A stretch of 64,000 nucleotides of DNA from Bog-756 sp052143895 (GTDB lineage: Bacteria; Actinomycetota; Acidimicrobiia; Acidimicrobiales; RAAP-2), in NCBI GenBank assembly GCA_052143895.1, contig JBKQRT010000224.1, positions 7,942 to 71,941 on the forward strand. The letters are read 5' to 3'. This document shows positions 58,115-64,000 of this stretch, piece by piece. Both the position numbers and the translations under genes were made by a program. Positions within the stretch are counted from its first letter, which is position 1, and every line of letters begins with the position of its first letter. The notes beneath the pieces are model-generated. The model was not told the origin of the DNA. It searched no databases and saw only the letters and a list, made by a program, of their open reading frames with translations.

Positions 58115-58349
58115 TCATGCGGCAGGCGTGGTGCACAACTCGATCAACGGCGGTCGGACGGAGGCGCACAACGGGCCTCCCTGGGATTCGGTCCGGACGA
58201 GGCTTCCGACCAACAGCCCCGTGACCACGGCGCGGTCGTCCCCGTCGCTGGATCCCGATGTGGATGTTCCGGTGACCATCAGGAGCATCGGTGCCGGGCC
58301 TGCAGGAGCCACCAGGAAGGTCGGTGGCTTCGATCCGGATCTCCACCAC
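58115..58349 (-). pseudogene. DUF5990 gene with internal deletion
   Basis: From GTG 58349 the first 40 codons read VVEIRIEATDLPGGSC then GHRNIHIGIQRRGRPR, the N-terminus of the DUF5990 family as I remember it. The next frame then gives LLVGSLVRTESQGGPLCASV and RPPLIELCTTP before TGA at 58115, the family's C-terminus. The middle (about 70-80 residues) is missing and the halves are out of frame, so this is a gutted gene. A transposase remnant abuts its 5' end. Confidence 0.6.
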
Positions 58350-58374
58350 GTCAGTACGGACCTGGCACCGATCG

Positions 58375-58595
58375 GCGGGCCCGCAGGGTGGTGTCGGAGA
58401 CCGCCCCGCCGACCAGCTGCTCGGCATCCACCCACGAGCAGCCCGTGAACAGTCGGTTGAGCATGGCTTCGAAGCAGATCCGGTCGGGGATCCTTGGTCG
58501 ATGGCACCCCAGCGGGTGGGACTGGTCCGGGACGGGGTCAGGGGTTCCACTGCTGCCCAGACGGTATCTACCACTTCGGGCTCGAGTGCGCGCAT
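58375..58595 (-). mobile_element. IS5-type transposase remnant
   Basis: Starting at 58595, MRALEPEVVDTVWAAVEPLT is the N-terminus of an IS5-group transposase. After one frameshift it continues as HPLGCHRPRIPDRICFEAML, TGCSWVDAEQLVGGAVSDTT and LRAR, and then stops abruptly at the DUF5990 remnant. The catalytic DDE region is absent, so the element is dead. Confidence 0.75.
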
Positions 58596-58633
58596 GAGTC
58601 GGTGACCTCCACTTGGTCGTTGGTTGGGACGCA

Positions 58634-58651
58634 CCCAGAATCAAATCTGGG
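58634..58651 (+). other. perfect inverted repeat near the IS remnant
   Basis: CCCAGA (58634-58639) and TCTGGG (58646-58651) with a 6-base loop lie about 40 bp upstream of the transposase start. It probably belongs to the end region of the insertion sequence. It superficially resembles a tRNA T-arm, but no tRNA can be folded around it. Confidence 0.4.
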
Positions 58652-58701
58652 CCTACACAACGACCGGTGGATGGTCACCTATCCGCACGGCCTCTAAGCT
58701 T

Positions 58702-58822
58702 GAACCCCTTGCAGGTCGCTGAACTGGGGAAAGGTGACAGGTGCGACTGAGTATCGGCGGAAAGTGACCGACCGAGCCGGACGAGGCCGTGTCAGCGCCG
58801 GAAGTGGTGGGTCTGTGTTCGA
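58702..58822 (+). repeat. about 121-bp diverged direct repeat, left copy
   Basis: Starts gaacccc, keeps gaactggggaaaggtg and ends gcgccggaag-tggtgggtctgtgttcga. It aligns end to end with 60076-60197. The ends are most conserved and the middle has diverged. It lies just upstream of the CMD-like gene. Confidence 0.6.
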
Positions 58823-58869
58823 CCCTCCTTTCTTCAGATAGCTGTTCCGCAATCAAAGGAAGGCCAGCG

Positions 58870-59238
58870 ATGGACCTCGCAGAGGCAGGGCGGACACACC
58901 GAGAAGTGATGCGCCTCGAGCCGCAAACGCCATCAACCCCGTACTCCGTGCCGACGCGCGACTTCCTCTTTAGCGAGATCTGGACCCGTCCAGGGTTGAG
59001 CCGGCGGGATCGAAGATGGGCGACACTTACCTGCGTGGCGGCCGCCGAAGCACCCGAACCGATCGATGCCCACGTCTATGCCGCGCACGTTTCGCCAGCC
59101 CCCCAGTCCGGCGATATCGCCGGAACGGAGATGGATGAGATCGTTCTGCAGTTCTCGGCATACTGCGGGCTCGCCAAGGGCGAGGCACTGAGCGACGTAG
59201 TCGAGAGCGCCTGGGCACGAATCAACGCCTGCGCATGA
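58870..59238 (+). CDS. carboxymuconolactone decarboxylase-family-like protein
   Basis: A 122-residue all-helical protein: FLFSEIWTRPGLSRRDRRWA, TLTCVAAAEAPEPIDAHVYA and DEIVLQFSAYCGLAKGEALS match CMD family proteins from catabolic clusters. The usual CxxC-H redox motif of AhpD relatives is absent. ATG 58870 follows GGAAGG. Its TGA overlaps the next gene's ATG (59235-59238), so the two are coupled. Confidence 0.75.
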   Translation: MDLAEAGRTHREVMRLEPQTPSTPYSVPTRDFLFSEIWTRPGLSRRDRRWATLTCVAAAEAPEPIDAHVYAAHVSPAPQSGDIAGTEMDEIVLQFSAYCGLAKGEALSDVVESAWARINACA

Positions 59239-60008
59239 GCGATGACCTAGGTACACCGAATCTGCGGCTGGAGCGGCAGGGACGGATCGCGTGGTGCGTT
59301 ATTGACCGTCCTTCAGCCAGGAATGCGTTCACCCCCGCGATGTACTACGGGATCAAACGAGCCGTCAGGCTCGTCAACACCGATCCCGAGCTCGCCGCCT
59401 TGATCATCACCGGCGTCGGCGACGTTTTTGCACCGGGAGGGGACCTGGGCGGTCGAAGAGAAGAAGGAGAGTCGTCACCCGACGCGATGGGCCACGACGT
59501 TCTTCCGTTCCTCGCGATCCGGGACAGCCAGGCGCCGATCATCGCCGCGGTCAACGGCATCTGTCAGGCCGGCGGTCTGCTGGTCGCCATGATGGCCGAT
59601 ATCGCAGTTGCGAGCGACCGGGCGACGTTTCGCGTGCCGGAACTCCTGAGGGGGATACCCGACGCGACCTTTGCGGCGGCTCTGCCGGCCCACGTCGGCC
59701 TGGCGATGGCCAGAGACCTCTTGCTTTCAGCCCGCTCTTTTGATGCGGCTGAGGCGCTTCAGATGGGCGTGCTGTCGCGTGTCTGCCAGCACGATGATCT
59801 GCGAGACGCGGCCCTGGAGGCCGCCCGTCAGGTGCTGCGGACCGCACCGATGGCCCGGGCGCAGGTGAAGCGCATGATGAACGAGCGCTACGGGCTCATC
59901 GACTACCAGACGATGTTCTGGGCGCTAGAGCACTCAGAGGAACCGCGTGAAGGCATGCGAGCGTTCATGGAGAAGCGGTCGCCGGCGTGGGTGCCTCATG
60001 ACCGATGA
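59235..60008 (+). CDS. enoyl-CoA hydratase/isomerase family protein
   Basis: A 257-residue crotonase-fold enzyme acting on acyl-CoA. RIAWCVIDRPSARNAFTPAM and ALIITGVGDVFAPGGDLGGR (first oxyanion-hole loop) are followed by IIAAVNGICQAGGLLVAMMA (second) and MADIAVASDRATFRVPELLR. ATG 59235 overlaps the CMD-like gene, suggesting joint action in a degradation pathway. The two genes sit between diverged direct repeats. Confidence 0.9.
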   Translation: MSDDLGTPNLRLERQGRIAWCVIDRPSARNAFTPAMYYGIKRAVRLVNTDPELAALIITGVGDVFAPGGDLGGRREEGESSPDAMGHDVLPFLAIRDSQAPIIAAVNGICQAGGLLVAMMADIAVASDRATFRVPELLRGIPDATFAAALPAHVGLAMARDLLLSARSFDAAEALQMGVLSRVCQHDDLRDAALEAARQVLRTAPMARAQVKRMMNERYGLIDYQTMFWALEHSEEPREGMRAFMEKRSPAWVPHDR

Positions 60009-60075
60009 GTTCGGCCAACGCCCCGGCAGGGAAGACGTTGTGACTCTGACAACGGGCGGAGGTGTGACTATGTTC

Positions 60076-60197
60076 GAACCCCTCGTTAGGTCCTTGAACT
60101 GGGGGAACGTGGAGCGTGAGGCTCAATTCTGGCTGAATCCGAACGCTCAAGCCGTGTGAAGCGACGTCGGCGCCGGAAGAGATGGGACTATGTTCGA
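60076..60197 (+). repeat. about 122-bp diverged direct repeat, right copy
   Basis: Starts gaacccctcgttaggtcc, keeps gaactgggggaacgtgg and ends ggcgccggaagagatgggac-tatgttcga. Both edges carry gactatgttcga (60066-60077 and 60186-60197). No gene is seen between 60009 and 60281. Partner of the copy at 58702. Confidence 0.6.
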
Positions 60198-60281
60198 GCT
60201 CTTGTTGAGCATGGCGAGTTCCGGCGGGGAAGCCATGATTCCAGGATCGGCGAACTGGCCAGGGGATCGGGCTCTTCGTGC

Positions 60282-60713
60282 TCAGGAATGCGGGTCAGGC
60301 TCGGTGACGAGTAGATCGTTGTGAAAGGACTCGACGGCTACACGAGACCGATCTTCCGCCTTGACGGCCATCTCGATCGAAGCCTTGCCGTTCTGGACTG
60401 AGAAAACCACTGGGTGCTCCCCCAGTCGCTTCACGGCTTCGGCCGGGCTACCAACTTCCGTGGGCGGAACGTCGGCCACAACGAGCTGATCTCTGAACAT
60501 GAATGCCGCCTTCGACCACAACAGCACGTTGTTGAGCCAGCGCCCCGGGCCCCGCTTCCACTTTGCTTGCAACCGTGGCAGCTCACCATCGGAGACACGA
60601 ATTGCGCTGCTGAACTCACCGGGCTGGCGCTTCAGCCAGCGTCTGCGTCCGACGACAAAGGCCACGACGACGATGAGGTCCACTCCCAAGACTGCATGCA
60701 ACGCAATCAACAT
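60282..60713 (-). CDS. DUF2550-like membrane-anchored protein
   Basis: A 143-residue protein with an N-terminal anchor (LIALHAVLGVDLIVVVAFVV) and basic stop (GRRRWLKRQ), then a small beta-rich domain (GEFSSAIRVSDGELPRLQAK, NNVLLWSKAAFMFRDQLVVA, HPVVFSVQNGKASIEMAVKA). The order resembles DUF2550, a PH-like actinobacterial family. Function unknown. It lies 18 bases from the SDR gene on the same strand, downstream of it. Confidence 0.6.
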   Translation of the reverse strand: MLIALHAVLGVDLIVVVAFVVGRRRWLKRQPGEFSSAIRVSDGELPRLQAKWKRGPGRWLNNVLLWSKAAFMFRDQLVVADVPPTEVGSPAEAVKRLGEHPVVFSVQNGKASIEMAVKAEDRSRVAVESFHNDLLVTEPDPHS

Positions 60714-60731
60714 GGCGCGCGGACCGACCGC

Positions 60732-61478
60732 TCAGATGTACATCCCGCCGTTGACGCCGATGATCTGCCCGGTGATGTACCCCGCGTCCTCGGAGCACAA
60801 GAACTCACTGGTGGCTGCGATGTCGTCCGGCGTCGCCGCGCGCCCAATGGGGACCATCGCCCCCAGGACGTCGATGCTCGGCACGTCCCCCTTCTCCCCG
60901 GCATGCCTCGCCATCGGGGTGTCGACGATCGTCGGGGGAATGGTGTTGACGGTGATGCCCTGCGCGGCGAACTCCCGGGCGAACGCCTTGGTGAGTCCGA
61001 TCACGCCGCCCTTCGATGCCACGTAGTGCGCCATGTGGGGCGCTCCGGACTGGGCACTCGACGAGGAGATTGTCACGATGCGGCCCCAGCCCTCGGCGAC
61101 CATGTCCGGTACCGCCAGCTGCATGCAGACGAAGGTTCCGGTCAGATTGACGGCCAGGATGTGGTCCCACTTCTCGGACGTGATGTCGGCCACCGCGTCG
61201 AAGGATTCAATGCCCGCGCTGGTTACGAGGATCGTGACCGGTCCGAACTGTGCCCGCACTTCGGCGAACACCTGCTCGAGCGCCCCCCGGTCAGCGACGT
61301 CGACCTCGTAGGCAGCGGCACGGGACCCTCGTTCGGACAGGTCGGCCGCTGCCGCTTTCGCTCCGGCGCCGTCGCGGTCGAGCAGGGCGACGGCATGCCC
61401 GGCCTCGGCCAACCGGTGGGTGACACCCAGCCCGATGCCCGATGCCGCCCCGGTGACGACAGCCACGCGGGCGCTCAT
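60732..61478 (-). CDS. short-chain dehydrogenase/reductase
   Basis: A 248-residue NAD(P)-dependent oxidoreductase of the classical FabG-like type. Cofactor loop VVTGAASGIGLGVTHRLAEA, LVTSAGIES in place of NNAG, catalytic Ser in TISSSSAQSG, and YVASKGG for the YxxxK pair. The ATG overlaps the P450 stop (61475-61478), so they are translationally coupled and probably act on the same alcohol/ketone series. Confidence 0.93.
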   Translation of the reverse strand: MSARVAVVTGAASGIGLGVTHRLAEAGHAVALLDRDGAGAKAAAADLSERGSRAAAYEVDVADRGALEQVFAEVRAQFGPVTILVTSAGIESFDAVADITSEKWDHILAVNLTGTFVCMQLAVPDMVAEGWGRIVTISSSSAQSGAPHMAHYVASKGGVIGLTKAFAREFAAQGITVNTIPPTIVDTPMARHAGEKGDVPSIDVLGAMVPIGRAATPDDIAATSEFLCSEDAGYITGQIIGVNGGMYI

Positions 61479-62782
61479 TTTGGTGCCTCCGTCGGGGTGA
61501 ACTCGATGTGGAGGTCGTGGAGCCCGCGGAGCACCCAGGTTGGCTCATACTCGAACCGGCGGGCGCCGGGTGGGCCGTGGTGTTCCTCGGAGAGCCTGAT
61601 GTCCCGCATCCGGTCGAGGATGCGTTCGATGCTGATGCGGCCCTCGGCACGGGCCAGGGGACCCCCGGGACAGGAGTGGGCCCCGCGCCCGAAGGCGAGA
61701 TGCTCCTTGGCGTTCGGCCGGTCGACCTTGAACTCGGCAGGATCCTCGAACCGCCGGGGGTCACGGTTGGCTGCGCCGTTCAGCAGCATGACCGGGGTCC
61801 CCGGCGCAATGTCGACCCCGCCGACGTTGACCGCCCGGCGGGCGAGCCGGAAGTCGGCCTTCACGGGGCTCTCGATCCGCAGTGCCTCCTCGATGAAGTC
61901 GGGGATGCGCTCGCGGTGGGTCCGTAGCTCGTCCTGCAGCTCCGGGTATTCGGCGAGGTACTTGAGCCCGGTGGCGAGGAGGCGGGCGGTCGTCTCCTGG
62001 CCGGCTGCGAAGAGGAACCCGGCGGTCCGGACGACGGCCACCACATCAGGGGTCGACCCGTCCGGGTACTTCGCCAGGGCGAGGTCGGTCAGGACGTCGT
62101 GGCGCGGGTTGTCCCGCCGGTCCTCGATGTAGTTGGTGAACCAGTCGTCGAGCGACGACAGCAGATTGAGCGAGGACGGATCCTCGTCGTCCACACCCGA
62201 CTGGTCGTGCGCGGCGCCGATCTCCCCAGGCGTTGTGCTCAATCCGAAGATCTTACGGAGTTCCGGGTGGTCCTCCTCGGGCACGCCCAGGACGTCGGCG
62301 ACGGCGAGCATGGCGAAGGGCTGGGCATACGCTCCGATGAACTCGCAGTGGCCGTCGGCGATGAACTCATCGAGCTGCCTGTCGACAGCGCGCCACATGA
62401 ACGCCTCGTTCTCCCTGAGCCGCTTCGGGGTCATCAGCCGCATCAGCAGTGCCCGCTCCTTGGTGTGCATGGGCGGGTCCATCGTGACCATGTGCTCGTT
62501 CATCGGGAGCTGGTCACGGTAACGCTCGATGAGCTCGCTGACATCGTCCCCCTCGAGCGGTTCGGGGAACGTGGCGAAGGGGCCGATCACCGAGATGCAG
62601 GAGGAGAACGTCTCGAGGTTCCGGTAGACCTCCGTCGCCTCGTCGTAGCCCGACACCGCCACCACGCCGTAGTGCGGCGTCGCCACCACCGGGCATTTCG
62701 AGCGGAGATACTCGAAATAGGGGTACGGGTCCTCGATCAGCGACTCGTCCATGAAGAAGTCAACCGCCTCGTAATTGCTCAT
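61475..62782 (-). CDS. cytochrome P450
   Basis: A 435-residue haem monooxygenase. The I-helix oxygen-binding segment is GFLFAAGQETTARLLATG, the K-helix motif is EEALRIESP, and the haem-cysteine loop is LAFGRGAHSCPGGPLARAEG. MTMDPPMHTKERALLMRLMT is the usual C-helix region. No membrane anchor, so soluble. ATG 62782 follows AGGAG. With the SDR and the acyl-CoA ligase it suggests oxidation of a lipid or terpenoid-like substrate; the substrate is inference. Confidence 0.95.
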   Translation of the reverse strand: MSNYEAVDFFMDESLIEDPYPYFEYLRSKCPVVATPHYGVVAVSGYDEATEVYRNLETFSSCISVIGPFATFPEPLEGDDVSELIERYRDQLPMNEHMVTMDPPMHTKERALLMRLMTPKRLRENEAFMWRAVDRQLDEFIADGHCEFIGAYAQPFAMLAVADVLGVPEEDHPELRKIFGLSTTPGEIGAAHDQSGVDDEDPSSLNLLSSLDDWFTNYIEDRRDNPRHDVLTDLALAKYPDGSTPDVVAVVRTAGFLFAAGQETTARLLATGLKYLAEYPELQDELRTHRERIPDFIEEALRIESPVKADFRLARRAVNVGGVDIAPGTPVMLLNGAANRDPRRFEDPAEFKVDRPNAKEHLAFGRGAHSCPGGPLARAEGRISIERILDRMRDIRLSEEHHGPPGARRFEYEPTWVLRGLHDLHIEFTPTEAPK

Positions 62783-62945
62783 GCCCTGCTCTCCTGTTGT
62801 CGATGCTGAGCGATTGCCTAGCATGGGCTCGGAGCGAGGTCAACAACGCCTGAAGGTCGGCTGGTATGGGTGCCAGGGCCGACGCTCTGGGATGCTGAGT
62901 GCGGATTCACCATCCTTCCTTCGGACGAGCGACGGGTGACGGGAC

Positions 62946-63536
62946 ATGGTTTCGAACCGCAGGATCGGCGCCGAGGACTCGAAGAGCCGCGCCGCGCTCC
63001 TCGACGCCACCGAGCAGATCATGCTGGAGGAGGGTTACGCCGCGGTGAGCTCTCGGCGCATCGCGCAGCGGGCCGACCTGAAGCCGCAGCTGGTGCACTA
63101 CTACTTCCGGACGATGGACGACCTCTTCCTCGCCACATTCCGCCGACGCGCCGAGGTCGGTCTCGAGCATCTGTCGAAGGCCCTGACCTCCGGGCAACCC
63201 CTGCGGGCGCTCTGGGCATTCGGCGACGATCCGACGAGCACCGCGCTGAACATGGAGTTCGTCGCCCTGGCCAATCACCGCAAGTCCATCCGGTCCGAGA
63301 TCGCCCACTATGCGGAGCTGTTTCGCGCCAAGCAGACGGAGGCCTTGGCCACGGTGATGGACGAGCAGGGGATCGACACCGATCGCTTCCCTCCTGTCGC
63401 CATCATGACCGTCATGACGAGCGTCTCGCAGATCCTGGTGTTGGAGGAGGGGTTGGGGATCGCAACCGGCCATGCGGAGACGCGTGCCCTGGTGGCGCGC
63501 CTTCTTGGTGATGCCGGACGGGGCGGAATGCCGTAG
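62946..63536 (+). CDS. TetR-family transcriptional regulator
   Basis: A 196-residue regulator with HTH region YAAVSSRRIAQRADLKPQLV and HYYFRTMDDLFLATFRRRAE. It is divergent from the P450-SDR genes across a 163-bp gap, so those genes are its likely target. The gap contains ATGCT and AGCAT about 10 bp apart (near 62797-62824), a weak candidate palindrome. ATG 62946. Confidence 0.9.
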   Translation: MVSNRRIGAEDSKSRAALLDATEQIMLEEGYAAVSSRRIAQRADLKPQLVHYYFRTMDDLFLATFRRRAEVGLEHLSKALTSGQPLRALWAFGDDPTSTALNMEFVALANHRKSIRSEIAHYAELFRAKQTEALATVMDEQGIDTDRFPPVAIMTVMTSVSQILVLEEGLGIATGHAETRALVARLLGDAGRGGMP

Positions 63537-63616
63537 CCCCGTGGGCCCGCCGCGGGGCCGAACGTCAGGCAGAGCGCGTAGATCCGGGTGTGGCGCTCAG
63601 CGACCGACCAACCGGC

Positions 63617-64000
63617 TCATCCGGCCCGGAGTTCGCGCTTGAGCACCTTGCCGGACGGGTTGCGCGGCAGCGCATCGAGGAACGTGATCTCCTTCGGGAC
63701 CTTGTAGCGCGCCAGCTGGGCGCGGCAGTGCTCGAGGAGCTCCTCCGTCGTCACGGTCACGCCCTCGCGCAGGACCACGAACGCCACCGGGACTTCGCCC
63801 CATCGGTCGTCGGGACGGCCCACGACGGCTACTTCGAGAACCGATTCGTGTTCGTAGAGCACCCGCTCGACCTCCGAGCTGGCGATGTTCTCCCCGCCCG
63901 ACACGATCATGTCCTTGAGGCGGTCGACGATGAAGAGGTAGCCGTCCTCGTCGCGGACGCCGATGTCCCCGGTGTGGAACCAGCCGCCGGCGAACGCCGC
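63617..64000 (-). CDS. acyl-CoA ligase (AMP-binding family), C-terminal part
   Basis: The gene enters from the right window edge and ends at 63617. The visible 127 residues contain WFHTGDIGVRDEDGYLFIVD, RLKDMIVSGGENIASSEVER and the catalytic-lysine region LPRNPSGKVLKRELRA of fatty-acid-CoA-ligase-type adenylating enzymes. It converges with the TetR gene and likely belongs to the catabolic cluster. Start lies outside the window. Confidence 0.93.
   Translation of the reverse strand, partial: AAFAGGWFHTGDIGVRDEDGYLFIVDRLKDMIVSGGENIASSEVERVLYEHESVLEVAVVGRPDDRWGEVPVAFVVLREGVTVTTEELLEHCRAQLARYKVPKEITFLDALPRNPSGKVLKRELRAG

Noticed and set aside
57997..58224. Short plus-strand frame MFETGRIILQPGSHLRPG with AGAGG upstream
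   Set aside because: No conservation evidence; it runs into the antisense of the DUF5990 remnant and becomes arginine-rich.
58128..58448. Plus-strand frame (MVHNSINGG..., KVGGFDPDLHHVS)
   Set aside because: It is antisense to the DUF5990 remnant, whose two halves match a known family on the minus strand.
58634..58651. Possible tRNA T-arm
   Set aside because: The stem-loop has the wrong loop length and no D-arm, anticodon arm or acceptor stem can be placed around it.
62790..62830. Strong operator in the P450/TetR divergent gap
   Set aside because: Only a short ATGCT...AGCAT inverted repeat could be found; too weak to list as a separate site.

Overview
This window is high-GC DNA with actinobacterial traits. 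It has a WhiB-type four-cysteine regulator, many GTG starts, an adenosylcobalamin-dependent ribonucleotide reductase with a NrdR-type operator, a class E sortase, and a very large secreted protein ending in six copies of a 42-residue 'YWLVASDGGIFTFGDA' repeat. That last feature is, from memory, frequent in Acidimicrobiia. I infer an Acidimicrobiia-like actinomycete; no rRNA or tRNA gene was seen to confirm it.

Layout. (1) 0-13.6 kb is housekeeping and transport: a PlsC-type acyltransferase, an ACT-domain protein, glycerol kinase, NrdJ with a well-formed promoter/NrdR region and a long leader, a frameshifted GAP-family membrane protein, a thiamine-binding protein, an aquaporin, small membrane proteins, and a second frameshifted membrane protein. 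(2) 13.6-22.8 kb is cell surface: a small LPFTG-anchored protein facing a class E sortase, a DUF4012 protein, a hexapeptide acyltransferase, and the 1418-residue secreted glycosidase/repeat protein. (3) 22.9-46.3 kb is an exopolysaccharide locus: seven GT4-type glycosyltransferases, one GT2 glycosyltransferase, a Wzz/BY-kinase, an O-antigen ligase/polymerase, an initiating polyprenyl-phosphate sugar transferase, and (just outside, at 46.8 kb) a low-molecular-weight tyrosine phosphatase that could oppose the kinase. (4) 37.0-43.5 kb, inside that locus, is a tightly packed six-gene unit: phosphopantetheinyl transferase, acyl carrier protein, acyl-CoA-dehydrogenase-like flavoprotein, class II aaRS-like amino acid:[carrier protein] ligase, DUF1839 protein and a GH2-like protein. 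(5) 47-55.8 kb is mixed metabolism and regulation (WhiB, NUDIX, zinc-ribbon coiled-coil, phosphatase, TetR, amidohydrolase, alcohol dehydrogenase, monooxygenase, Ohr). (6) 55.9-60.3 kb is a decayed zone with a TetR pseudogene that keeps its palindromic operator, an IS5-type transposase remnant abutting a gutted DUF5990 gene, and two about 120-bp diverged direct repeats bracketing a CMD-like/enoyl-CoA hydratase gene pair. (7) 60.3-64 kb is a catabolic cluster: SDR, cytochrome P450, TetR and an acyl-CoA ligase cut by the window end.

The most interesting unit is the aminoacyl-carrier-protein operon. The biochemistry of the ligase family (amino acid activation and loading onto a carrier protein) is known, but to my knowledge the product of the pathway is not. 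Here it comes with its own phosphopantetheinyl transferase, overlaps its glycosyltransferase neighbour, and its DUF1839 protein has a Cys/Asp/His pattern resembling papain-like acyltransferases that unload acyl carrier proteins. A working hypothesis is that an amino-acid-derived group is built on the carrier protein, possibly oxidised, and transferred to the polysaccharide or a sugar precursor.

Several genes carry single-base lesions or lack a start codon (near 8070, 12795, 29157, 46810, 56360-56455). Some may be sequencing or assembly errors rather than true pseudogenes.
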